NCBI GenBank assembly: GCA_938092015.1
Contig: CALKOT010000063.1
Location: 1-32,721 of the forward strand
Direction: 5' to 3'
DNA length: 32,721 nt
Source of the DNA: an uncultured Paracoccaceae bacterium
GTDB taxonomy: Bacteria; Pseudomonadota; Alphaproteobacteria; Rhodobacterales; Rhodobacteraceae
Positions within the stretch are counted from its first letter, which is position 1. Every line of letters starts with the position of its first letter. The notes under the pieces are model-generated. The model was not told the DNA's origin and ran no database searches. It was given only the letters and a program-made list of their open reading frames with translations. Shown here in pieces: positions 24,436 through 32,587 of the stretch. Both the position numbers and the translations under genes were made by a program.

Positions 24436-25473
24436 TCAGGCGCCGCTGTCCGTTACGCCAGCGCTTTCGAAAGTCGCCATTTCAGCCAGCATCGCAGCAG
24501 CCACTTTCATTAGAGGCGCCGCAAGCAATGCGCCGGTGCCTTCACCCAGACGTAGGTCGAGATCAAGCAGAGCATCGGCATCCAGATGGCTAAGCATATC
24601 GACATGGCCAGATTCAAAACTTTCGTGTGCGAACACAAGATAGGGTCGGCATTCTGGGCGCGCTTTAACAGCCATCAGGGCCGCTGCTGTCGCAATGTAA
24701 CCGTCAACCAGAACGGTGGCGTGCGAAGCTGCTGCGCCTATGACAGCGCCTGCCATCACCGCAATTTCCAAACCGCCAAATGCGGCCATAGCCTCTAACG
24801 GATTAAGCTTTTTGGGCTTGCGTGCGCGGCAAGCTTTCAGAACTTCGATCTTCTTGACGACACCGGCGGTATCTAATCCTGCGCCAGCGCCAACAAGGTT
24901 TTCCAACGTTGCACCGGTTACGATATGCGCCAGCAATGCGGCTGATGATGTGTTGCCGATCCCCATCTCACCCAACGCGATGACATCGGCGCCATTTGCG
25001 ACGGCTTCAGCGGCGCATTTGCCGCCGAAAGAAAGCGCAGCATCAACCTCTTCCGCGGTCATGGCGTCTTCTTTTAACATATTCCGGGTGCCAGCACGGA
25101 TGCCTGCTCGCAGAAGTCGCTTGTCATCAGGCAGCGGAGAGGACACACCTGCGTCGATGATCTTGATTTCAGCACCTGCAGAGCGTGCGAAAACGTTTGC
25201 CGCTGCGCCGCCGGAAAGGAAATTCAGGACCATTTGGGCCGTCACTTCAGAAGGCCAGGCGGATACGCCTTCTTCAACGATGCCGTGATCGCCAGCGCAC
25301 AGCAGCAAGGTTGTTCTTGCGCCTGGCTCAGCCGTGTTCTGGCTGAGCGCCATGTTCAATGCCAGATTTTCAATCTGGCCAAGGCTGCCAAGCGGTTTGG
25401 TCTTAGCGTTGATCATCTCCTGGACTTCCTGGCGCAGTTCTGTCGAAACTGCGGCGATCTCATAGTCAGCCAT
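24436..25473 (-). CDS. cobT: Nicotinate-nucleotide--dimethylbenzimidazole phosphoribosyltransferase
   Basis: A 345-residue CobT that makes alpha-ribazole-5'-phosphate from nicotinate mononucleotide and a lower-ligand base, usually 5,6-dimethylbenzimidazole. Motifs seen: KTKPLGSLGQIE (24-35), LCAGDHGIVEEGVSAWP, GEMGIGNTSSAAL and the catalytic Glu in LRLGEGTGALLA near the C-terminus. The length is normal. An AAGGA ribosome site precedes ATG 25473. The 101-bp gap between cobD and cobT has no clear regulatory structure and is too short for a cobalamin riboswitch. Confidence 0.96.
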   Translation of the reverse strand: MADYEIAAVSTELRQEVQEMINAKTKPLGSLGQIENLALNMALSQNTAEPGARTTLLLCAGDHGIVEEGVSAWPSEVTAQMVLNFLSGGAAANVFARSAGAEIKIIDAGVSSPLPDDKRLLRAGIRAGTRNMLKEDAMTAEEVDAALSFGGKCAAEAVANGADVIALGEMGIGNTSSAALLAHIVTGATLENLVGAGAGLDTAGVVKKIEVLKACRARKPKKLNPLEAMAAFGGLEIAVMAGAVIGAAASHATVLVDGYIATAAALMAVKARPECRPYLVFAHESFESGHVDMLSHLDADALLDLDLRLGEGTGALLAAPLMKVAAAMLAEMATFESAGVTDSGA

Positions 25474-25574
25474 GTTTCAGTCTTCCTTCGTCTGATTCTG
25501 CGCCAAGTCTTGGATCGCCTTGATGTCGTATATTTGCCTTTGGGAAAAGAGGGCGACTTAACGGTTTTAGATTT

Positions 25575-26480
25575 TCAAAGAGCGACGAAGCCCAATGCAA
25601 TGACAAGCAAGGCGCCCCAGGCGCGCCAAAGGGTGTTGACCGCTGCTCTCACGTCTGTCGCGCTTATGTTGGTTCGCCCCTCAGCATAAACAAACGGATC
25701 GTCTGTTGGCCGTCCATGATAGACGCGCGGACCCGCGAGTGCGACGTCGATACTGGCTGCCATAGCGGCCTCTGGCCACCCAGCATTTGGCGATCTGTGA
25801 AGGCCCGCATCGCGAATGGCGGCCTTGAGAGGCGCGAAAGAAAAGGCGCTTAAGCTGATCAGCACCGCCGATAACCGGGAGGCTGGTAGATTTACCAGAT
25901 CGTCCAACTTTGCCGCGGCCCATCCAAACTCTTCATACTTCTCAGCCCTGTAGCCGATCATGCTGTCGGCAGTATTGATCGCTTTGTAGATCAACATTCC
26001 CGGCAACCCAGCAATGGCAAACCAAAATGCGGGCGCGACGACACCATCGGAAAAATTCTCGGCGCCGCTTTCGATTGCGGCCCGTGCGATGGCAGGTTCG
26101 TCCATTTTCGCCGTATCGCGCCCGACGATGTGTGCGACTGCCGCCCTGCCACATCCGACGCTCTCATCCAGCCCGGTTGCAACGTTGGTGACGTGATCGG
26201 CCAGACTGCGTTGCGCAAGCAGGATGGCCGCCGCCAGAATTTCAGGCAACGGCGACCAAGGCAAAGCCGTAATGGCGAACCCCGCTGCCGCTGAGACTGC
26301 TATCAGTATGAACAACGCAAAAATTCCCTTTGCGCGCCGCCAAGCGCCGCCGTTCAGGCGCTGATCTAGAAAGCCGACTAACCGCCCAAGCAAAACGGCA
26401 GGATGCGGCAGGCGGCGCCACAGCCACTCAGGCTCACCCAACAGGGCGTCAAGGATCAGGGCGGCGGAAAGGAACATCAT
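25575..26480 (-). CDS. cobD: Adenosylcobinamide-phosphate synthase (CobD/CbiB)
   Basis: A membrane protein of about 301 residues that condenses adenosylcobyric acid with aminopropanol (or its phosphate). The N-terminus ALILDALLGEPEWLWRRLPH-PAVLLGRLVG is standard for CbiB. Further signatures are AIESGAENFSDGVVAPAFWF and ADSMIGYRAEKYEEFGWAAA, with the loop AGWPEAAMAASIDVALAGP later. The start at ATG 26480, with GAAAG upstream, gives the usual family length; ATG 26522 would add 14 residues and has no ribosome site. It is the first of the minus-strand cobalamin genes and is divergent from the exporter gene. Confidence 0.93.
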   Translation of the reverse strand: MMFLSAALILDALLGEPEWLWRRLPHPAVLLGRLVGFLDQRLNGGAWRRAKGIFALFILIAVSAAAGFAITALPWSPLPEILAAAILLAQRSLADHVTNVATGLDESVGCGRAAVAHIVGRDTAKMDEPAIARAAIESGAENFSDGVVAPAFWFAIAGLPGMLIYKAINTADSMIGYRAEKYEEFGWAAAKLDDLVNLPASRLSAVLISLSAFSFAPLKAAIRDAGLHRSPNAGWPEAAMAASIDVALAGPRVYHGRPTDDPFVYAEGRTNISATDVRAAVNTLWRAWGALLVIALGFVAL

Positions 26481-26600
26481 CGGGCTTTCAAAAGAGAAGC
26501 CATGAACCAGATTGCCGCCCATGACGTCAATATCAGCTTTGGGCGGTTGACCTTTTTCGATTGGCGCCGCCTTTAGGCCTCACGTTTCAGGAGTCTACTT

Positions 26601-27770
26601 TTGTCCAGCACGCCTTCATTCAAGATCATCGTTATTCTGGCGTCTATTGGCTCGCTCGGACCGTTTGCGGTCGACACGTATCTGCCAGCATTGCCAGGAA
26701 TGGTTGAGGCGCTTGGAACGACGACTGGCATGATCCAGTGGACGTTAGCGGCCTACTTGATTGGCCTCGCGATTTTCCCACTTTTCCTGGCGCCGCTTTC
26801 AGATGCAATCGGGCGCAAGCCGATCTTGTACTGGGCGCTTGCTGCGTTTGTAGTGATCAGCGCGCTGTGTGCGTTCGCCCCGAACGTCGAAACGCTGATT
26901 GGACTACGCCTGGCGCAGGCGGCGGCTGGTGGCACCGTAATGACGGTCGCGCGAGCGGTCCTGGTGGATCTCTATCGCGGCGACACGCTGAGCCGGGCAA
27001 TGTCATACCTTATGCTTGTCTTTACGACGGCCCCAATCGTTGCGCCCCTGTTTGGTGGTGTGATTCTTGAATTCGGCGGTTGGTGCTGGGTATTTGGGTT
27101 TCTCAGCCTGATCGCGCTGGTCATCATGTTTGCGGCTCTGGCGCTTCCGGAATCTGTGCCCGAAAGCGCGCGTCGCAGGTTCAGTATTCCAGAAGCGGCG
27201 CTTGGCTACACCGGCATAGCGAAATCTCGCCTTGCACGCGGTTATCTGGTTCTGACATTTGCATCGTCATTGTTCTTTTTCGCGATGCTGTCTGGCGCAC
27301 CATTCATCTTCATTGATTACTTTGGCGTCTCGGCGCTTGGGTTCAGCTACTTCTTCGCCGGGATTTCCGGCGCTGCCCTTTTAGGCAACTTTCTGAATAT
27401 GCGGCTTGTTATGCGTCGGGGTTATTCTCGTATGCTGCGGGATTGTTCGTATGGCGTTAGTATCCTAGCCTTGGTTATGGCAGGCGTCGCGGCAACCGGT
27501 ATAGGGGGCGTCTGGGGGGTGTTTGGCGTGATGATTTGGCTGATGGCCGCCTATCACATCATCGCAGCAAACTCGACGGCGGGCCTAATGGATCAGTTGG
27601 GGCAACAGGCTGGTGGCGCATCGGCTGTCCTGGCGTTGTTCCGCTTTATTGGCGGTGCGATCGGCAGTGGACTAATTGGCGCGTTTGGGGACAGCCACCC
27701 TTGGACGTTTGCTGTTGTTCTTGGAATTTCCGCGGCGGCGATGCTTTTGTCGCTGCGATTGGTTCGTTAG
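26601..27770 (+). CDS. MFS transporter, Bcr/CflA drug-resistance family
   Basis: A 389-residue inner-membrane protein with 12 predicted helices. The N-terminal GPFAVDTYLPALPGM and the loop motif PLSDAIGRKPILYW are characteristic of Bcr/CflA exporters, which expel small drugs or metabolites using the proton gradient. The start is TTG 26601: AGGAG lies 7 bases upstream and no ATG is near, so the unusual start is well supported. A TTGACC at 26547-26552 in the gap before it could be a -35 element, without a convincing -10. The stop interlocks with that of the convergent nucleoside hydrolase gene in TTAG. The substrate is unknown. Confidence 0.92.
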   Translation: MSSTPSFKIIVILASIGSLGPFAVDTYLPALPGMVEALGTTTGMIQWTLAAYLIGLAIFPLFLAPLSDAIGRKPILYWALAAFVVISALCAFAPNVETLIGLRLAQAAAGGTVMTVARAVLVDLYRGDTLSRAMSYLMLVFTTAPIVAPLFGGVILEFGGWCWVFGFLSLIALVIMFAALALPESVPESARRRFSIPEAALGYTGIAKSRLARGYLVLTFASSLFFFAMLSGAPFIFIDYFGVSALGFSYFFAGISGAALLGNFLNMRLVMRRGYSRMLRDCSYGVSILALVMAGVAATGIGGVWGVFGVMIWLMAAYHIIAANSTAGLMDQLGQQAGGASAVLALFRFIGGAIGSGLIGAFGDSHPWTFAVVLGISAAAMLLSLRLVR

Positions 27771-28705
27771 AGGCGTCCCAATCGTTCAGTCAAAAGTGTG
27801 AAAAACCCTTCATCATCGATGTCGCGTATGAATGTGGCGTTCGGTTTTCTGCCTGAAACCCTCCACCAATCAGCGACAGTCGAGCCCAATGTCAGCTGTG
27901 ACGCCGTTTCAATCTCCACGTTGATAAAGCGCCCTTGAAACAGATCGGGCTGCAGAAGATAGGCAATCACACAGGGATCGTGTAGCGGCGCACCGACTGA
28001 GCCGTACTTTTCTTTGTCGAACCGTTCAAAGAAATCGGTCAATCCTGCGACGGCGTCGCCGACTGGCGTGCCAAGCACACGAAAGGCTTTGACGCGGGCA
28101 GGATTGGTTAGCGCCTTGTGCGTGCAGTCGAGCGGGATGACAGTCAGTTTAACACCCGCACCGAAAACGATTTTCGCGGCTTCCGGGTCTACGTAGATGT
28201 TGAATTCGGCGGACGGTGTGATGTTGCCCTGCTCAAAGTACCCGCCACCCATCAACACGATTTCTGCGATTTTCGCAGTGATGTCCGGTGCGCGGGTCAA
28301 AGCTTCTGCAATGTTGGTGAGTGGGCCGAGCGGACAAAGCGTGATCTGTCCCGGATCAGAATTGCGAATTGTGTCGATGATGAAATCCACGGCGTGCCTA
28401 TCTTGCAGGCGCATCGTCGGTTCAGGAAGGTCTGCGCCATCCAACCCGGTCTTCCCATGAACATGTTCTGCTGTGACCAAAGGACGTTCCAATGGCGCGT
28501 CGCATCCAGCGTAGACTGGGATATCAGACCTGCCAGCAAGCTCACAAACCTTGCGTGTGTTCACTTCAGTCAGGGCCAGCGGCACGTTACCAGCAACGAC
28601 AGTGATGCCCAGAATGTCCAACTCAGGCGAGGCCATTGCAAGCAACAGCGCTACGGCGTCGTCCTGTCCCGGGTCGGTGTCGATGATGATCTTGCGAGCG
28701 GTCAT
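27767..28705 (-). CDS. Nucleoside hydrolase (inosine-uridine preferring type)
   Basis: A 312-residue cytoplasmic N-ribohydrolase that cleaves ribonucleosides into base and ribose. The calcium-binding motif DTDPGQDD is at 9-16, CPLGPLTNIAEAL and VLMGGGYFEQGNITPSAEFN form the middle of the active site, and HDPCVIAYLL provides the late Asp ligand. The length is normal. ATG 28705 shares one base with the stop of the preceding membrane gene (TAATG), so it is co-translated with the YeeE/YedE pair. Base specificity cannot be told from the sequence. A nucleoside hydrolase joined to a sulfur-type membrane carrier is unusual. Confidence 0.93.
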   Translation of the reverse strand: MTARKIIIDTDPGQDDAVALLLAMASPELDILGITVVAGNVPLALTEVNTRKVCELAGRSDIPVYAGCDAPLERPLVTAEHVHGKTGLDGADLPEPTMRLQDRHAVDFIIDTIRNSDPGQITLCPLGPLTNIAEALTRAPDITAKIAEIVLMGGGYFEQGNITPSAEFNIYVDPEAAKIVFGAGVKLTVIPLDCTHKALTNPARVKAFRVLGTPVGDAVAGLTDFFERFDKEKYGSVGAPLHDPCVIAYLLQPDLFQGRFINVEIETASQLTLGSTVADWWRVSGRKPNATFIRDIDDEGFFTLLTERLGRL

Positions 28706-29127
28706 TATGCCGGCGCCCGCGCGCCAACCGTCAGACGGAACGCGCCGATGCCTGCGAGCATCGCTGCAACGAACAGGAACAACCCACCGCCGCCAAAGCT
28801 AAGCGCCGCCAATGCCGGGCCGGGACAAAACCCAGCAAGTCCCCAGCCGGCCCCAAACATCGCGCCGCTGCCAACCAATTTTCCGTCGATTTCGGTACGC
28901 ATCGCCGGGAACCCACCACCGAAAAGGGGGGAACGGTTTGGCGTCAACGCCCATGCGATCAGCATCGAGATCATTGCGCCGCGCATTACGAATGCAAGCG
29001 TCTGATCCCAGGCGCCGAATGGATCCAGGAAGGCCTGAACACATGCGGGGTTCACCATGTCAGAGACGACAAGCCCGATGCCAAAGATCGATCCGGCGGC
29101 TAAAGCGATGAGGATACGCCTTCTCAC
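28705..29127 (-). CDS. YeeE/YedE-type membrane protein, second half (DUF6691 family)
   Basis: A 140-residue membrane protein with four hydrophobic segments. DMVNPACVQAFLDPFGAWD (Cys29) and GAGWGLAGFCPGPALAALS (Cys101) are the conserved cysteine motifs of the second half of split YeeE/YedE proteins. In full-length YeeE these cysteines line the thiosulfate path. The start is GTG 29127 in GTGA, overlapping the preceding yeeE-like stop by 4 bp; longer readings in the same frame would overlap the whole previous gene and are rejected. With its partner it forms one transporter, probably for a sulfur compound. Confidence 0.88.
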   Translation of the reverse strand: MRRRILIALAAGSIFGIGLVVSDMVNPACVQAFLDPFGAWDQTLAFVMRGAMISMLIAWALTPNRSPLFGGGFPAMRTEIDGKLVGSGAMFGAGWGLAGFCPGPALAALSFGGGGLFLFVAAMLAGIGAFRLTVGARAPA

Positions 29128-29558
29128 AGTCCCCCGATCACATGACGACCAAGTGTCACCGTAAGAACGCCAACCGCCATGAACACAGCGACAGCAGCGG
29201 CGGAGCGCGGTGAAAACCTCGACAGCCCGCAGACCCCGTGGCCGCTGGTGCAGCCCGATCCCATCTGGGTGCCAAAACCTACCAGCAAGCCTGCGAGAAT
29301 TAGAATCGCTGGTGAAGTCGCCACGGTGATCGCAGGTACGTGCGTCAGAGAAATCCAGACAAACGGCGCGCCTATCAGCCCGACAAAGAATGCGAAGCGT
29401 TCTCCGAGGAACCTGTTTGGCCCCTGACCAAGGGCGCCGCCAAGAAGGCCGCTTATCCTGGCAATGCGACCATTGCTGAGTAGATAAAGAGTGCTGGCAA
29501 GGCCGATAAGTAAGCCGCCGCCAAGGCTCATCATCCAATCTGCTATATTCAGATTCAT
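29124..29558 (-). CDS. YeeE/YedE-type membrane protein, first half
   Basis: A 144-residue membrane protein with about four helices. The conserved motif GSGCTSGHGVCGLSRFSPRS (cysteines 103 and 110) identifies the first half of a split YeeE/YedE transporter, a family known for thiosulfate uptake and found next to sulfur-oxidation genes. ATG 29558 has an AGGA site and lies 19 bp after the glutamine synthetase-like gene. The other half is encoded immediately downstream with a GTGA overlap. No rhodanese, TusA or sulfur regulator gene is present here, so its cargo is uncertain. Confidence 0.9.
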   Translation of the reverse strand: MNLNIADWMMSLGGGLLIGLASTLYLLSNGRIARISGLLGGALGQGPNRFLGERFAFFVGLIGAPFVWISLTHVPAITVATSPAILILAGLLVGFGTQMGSGCTSGHGVCGLSRFSPRSAAAVAVFMAVGVLTVTLGRHVIGGL

Positions 29559-29577
29559 TACGTTATTTCCTGTTTCG

Positions 29578-30972
29578 TCAGACGTTTAGTAAAAGATGCT
29601 CGCGTTCCCACGGACTGATAACGCGCATGAACTGTTCATGTTCAGCCTTCTTCACTTCGCAGAAAATACGAACAAATTCTCTGCCGAGGCAACGGATGAG
29701 CGGCTCACAGTTTTCAAGAAGATCGACAGCCTCAAGCATGCCTTTAGGAAGGTCGCGGGTTTTGTCATAAGCGTCGCCGGAGACCGTGTCGCGCGGGGCG
29801 ACTTTTTCAACCATGCCAAGGTATCCGCAGGCCAAAGCTGCGGCGATAGCAAGGTAAGGATTGGCGTCTGAGCCGATGACGCGGTTTTCAATCCGCCGTG
29901 CGTCCGGCGGGCACTTTGGTGCGCGCAGACCAACCGTTCTGTTATCAATACCCCATTCCAGATTGGTTGGGGCGGATTGATACGCAATTAGGCGGCGGTA
30001 TGAATTTACGTAAGGCGCTGCGATGGCCATCGCCGCGGGGAAGTACTTTTGCTGCCCGCCAATAAAGCGATGATAGAGAGTCGAAGCGCCGCCAGTTTTC
30101 TTTGAGAAAATGTTTCTATCGGTTTTCGTATCCACAACCGACATATGTACATGCATTGCACTGCCAGGTTGGTTTTCCATCGGCTTGGCCATGAAGGTTG
30201 CATAGCAACCGCACCTTAGCGCAGCCTCACGAATTAGCCTTTTGAACAGGAATACCTGGTCGGCAAGATCCAGAGGATCGCCATGCGTCAGGTTGATCTC
30301 AAGCTGCGCGGCGCCGGATTCTTGGATGATTGTATCGATCTCAAGGTTCTGGGCCTCTGCATAGTCGTAGATGTGCTCAATAACCGCTTCGTATTCGTCA
30401 ACGGCAGATAGTGAGAACGCCTGACTTCCCGTCGACTGGCGCCCTGACCGGCCAACTGGCGGCTCAAGGGGATAGTCGGGGTCCGTGTTCGGCTTGGTCA
30501 GGTAGAATTCCAGTTCGGGGGCGACCACAGGCTTCCAGCCCTTCGCCTCGTACAACGCCAAAACACGCCGCAGAACATGTCGCGGAGCGGCAGGGGCCGG
30601 ATGTCCGCGACCGTCGTAAAGGTCGTGAATAACCTGCAGTGAAGGATCACTCGCCCAAGGGACTGCCCGGGCCGTAGCGATATCTGGGCGTAACGAAAGG
30701 TCGGCGTCAGCGTCGATGTCGCGATGGGGCACTTCAGCCCAATCGCCAGAGATAGTTGCGAAAAATATCGATGTCGGCAGCCGAACATCGCTGCCGCGCG
30801 CGAATTTGGCGGCGGGCATGACCTTGCCGCGCGCGATTCCGGCAAAATCGGCGGTGACGCACTCGATTTCATCAATCGAGTGCTCTTGTATCCATTCGGC
30901 CAACGATGCTGGCGTGGGATCTTCTAGAATGGGGGAATGGTTCAGGCCTGTTGCGACCGATCTCGTAGGCAT
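29578..30972 (-). CDS. Glutamine synthetase family protein (gamma-glutamylpolyamine synthetase-like)
   Basis: A 464-residue protein of the GlnA fold. The N-terminal beta-grasp part is DEIECVTADFAGIARGKVMP (about 34-53). In the catalytic domain are APELEFYL (151-158), ESGAAQLEINLTHGDP (218-233), GSAMHVHMS (270-278), DNRTVGLRAP (343-352) and RRIENRVIGSDANPYLAIAA (359-378). RGKVMP and RIENRVIGSDANPY are typical of the PuuA/GlnT-like branch, whose members ligate glutamate to amines such as putrescine, rather than classical GlnA; the adenylylation Tyr region of GlnA-I is not seen. The amine substrate is unknown. ATG 30972 has GAAGAG six bases upstream. It heads a minus-strand run with the YeeE/YedE genes and nucleoside hydrolase. 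The promoter should lie in or near the 62-bp gap up to 31034. Confidence 0.92.
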   Translation of the reverse strand: MPTRSVATGLNHSPILEDPTPASLAEWIQEHSIDEIECVTADFAGIARGKVMPAAKFARGSDVRLPTSIFFATISGDWAEVPHRDIDADADLSLRPDIATARAVPWASDPSLQVIHDLYDGRGHPAPAAPRHVLRRVLALYEAKGWKPVVAPELEFYLTKPNTDPDYPLEPPVGRSGRQSTGSQAFSLSAVDEYEAVIEHIYDYAEAQNLEIDTIIQESGAAQLEINLTHGDPLDLADQVFLFKRLIREAALRCGCYATFMAKPMENQPGSAMHVHMSVVDTKTDRNIFSKKTGGASTLYHRFIGGQQKYFPAAMAIAAPYVNSYRRLIAYQSAPTNLEWGIDNRTVGLRAPKCPPDARRIENRVIGSDANPYLAIAAALACGYLGMVEKVAPRDTVSGDAYDKTRDLPKGMLEAVDLLENCEPLIRCLGREFVRIFCEVKKAEHEQFMRVISPWEREHLLLNV

Positions 30973-31034
30973 GGGAAACTCTTCGCTGTTGCGATGTGCA
31001 CGCTATCCCTATGCGTCTGCGAAGGAAAGCCGCC

Positions 31035-32587
31035 TTACTGGTTCGAAGTTCGATCGCCGCCAAATACGCCGGATGCCCGAAGCGTCTGATCATTGCTAAG
31101 CACGTCTATCCCGCCCGCAGTTGCGCCAGCTGGAAGGCCATCCGCGTTAAAGAAGGCGCCATCGACTGCGATCAATCCAGCGCGTCGATTCGCCGTAATA
31201 CCTGCAACACCGCTGTAGTTGCCAGATACAATTCCGTTCACCGCAACAATTGGGTTGTCGCCAAGAAGGTCATTGAACTGAACGGTTCCAAGGCCGCCAT
31301 TGCCAAACTCATAGGTCAATGCAAACCCGGCGCCGTCTACAAACGTCTGGCCGTTTTCTACACCCGACACTGCAGCGAAGCCTGAATAAGTTGCGACGCC
31401 GGTTGTTGGTAAATTCGCTGAGGCGGTGATATCGCCCACAACCCAGGCGCCCAAATGCAAGTTCTGTTCCGCCGTACCCGGTACGCCGCCATTTAGTGAG
31501 CTTGCCCACCAGCCCCAAGTCAGGTGTTTTGGCGTCGTGTCGACACCTTGCGGGAAGACGCCGCCGTCACCAACCAACCCGGCTGAGACGAATGCGCCCG
31601 AAGTTGTCGCACTAACACCTTGAATAGCGCCGCCGCTTGCGGCGCCTCGTGCGCCGAACGTTTGGTCGTCAACCAAGGCGCTGGAGCCGTTCTCACCGCC
31701 AAATGAGACCGTAATTGAAGTTGGCGCGCCGCCAACACCATCTTCAAGCACAGCGTCCAGTCGCAGGTCTGCAGTTAGGCTGTTGCCAGTGATGTCGAGT
31801 ACGATTTCAACATCTTCTACGGTCTGATTTCTTGCTGAGTATCCGCCGCTGCCTGAAGAATTGATCGCCGCAAAGCCATTTAAGGTTGTCGCGCCAAGAC
31901 TACCGCGAGATAGCGTATCGGCATCGACCGCATTTGTGCGCGTCGCATAGGTGGCGCCGCCAAACAGGGTAGATACACCTGTCTCATTCACCAAAGAACT
32001 TACCAACGTCTCATCGCCATTCCCAAAGTCACCCTGTTTTGAAAGGGCAAGGTACCTGCCGCGTGGTCCAAAGGCGGAACCACCCTAACCATCTTCAGCA
32101 GTCGCTACAGCACTGGTGGTGAATGAAGATCCGCCAGAGCCGTCGGTGAAGACGCCCTAAAAAAAAGCTCGCGATCTTCGGTGTGCCTGTCGATGTTTCG
32201 TTTACATCGCCGGTCAAAACACCAAGGCCCGAGGTTTGTCCGGAGCCAACGCCATCAACCTGCAGAAATCCATAGAGCGCTTTGGCCGAGCCGCCAGCAG
32301 CCCCCGCGCCTTCGTTCGAAATAAGTAAAAGGTCGGTGCCGCCATCAAGGGACGCTGTTTGGATAGTTGAGGGCAGGAAAGGCGCTGCATCGGTGAACAA
32401 GTCAGCGGCGACCTCTTAACTTCTGATACGTGTGCGTCCTGCTGGTGCGGTAGGTAATGCGCCACTGGGGCGTCCGGTCAGGAAATATCCGATTGCGCCG
32501 CCTTCTGAGCTGATTGCAGCATACAAAAACTCTCGTTTTGGATCAAAAAAGCCGTTGCCACCGATAGTGCCGCGGGGTGAATTGAAG
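31035..32587 (-). pseudogene. Decayed gene for a glycine-rich surface/secreted protein with a TbpB-like barrel C-terminus
   Basis: Read leftward from about 32587, one protein can be followed through several lesions: GTIGGNGFFDPKREFLYAAI, stop TAA (32416-32418), AADLFTDAAPFLPSTIQTA and onward, a frameshift at an eight-T run (32159-32166, adjoining a TAG at 32157-32159), GVFTDGSGGSSFTTSAVA, stop TAG (32085-32087), then an open 323-residue end to 31035. The last part resembles the beta-barrel domain of transferrin-binding-protein-like and FecR C-terminal proteins: HLTWGWWASSLNG, LPTTGVATYSGFAAVSG and a closing ASGVFGGDR. That family link is from pattern memory and moderate. The 5' part is missing where the IS element begins. 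With three or more lesions in 400 bp this is a true pseudogene rather than one sequencing slip. Confidence 0.82.

Noticed and set aside
23650-25288. Long plus-strand open frames opposite cobS and cobT
   Set aside because: They are composition shadows of the clearly homologous minus-strand cobalamin genes and show no family motifs.
25474-25560. Short open stretch on the minus strand ending in AQNQTKED just before cobT
   Set aside because: It has no start codon with a ribosome site and runs only about 23 codons; most likely chance.
25474-25574. Cobalamin riboswitch before cobT, or before cobD at 26523-26600
   Set aside because: Both gaps are about 80-100 bp, shorter than a typical cobalamin riboswitch, and no B12-box-like sequence was recognised.
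28118-29005. 295-codon plus-strand open frame opposite the nucleoside hydrolase and YeeE/YedE genes
   Set aside because: It spans two well-identified minus-strand genes and their junction, and its translation has no recognisable domain.
30996-31385. Plus-strand frame opposite the 3' end of the surface-protein pseudogene
   Set aside because: No ribosome site or recognisable motif; antisense to a sequence with clear protein-level similarity pattern.
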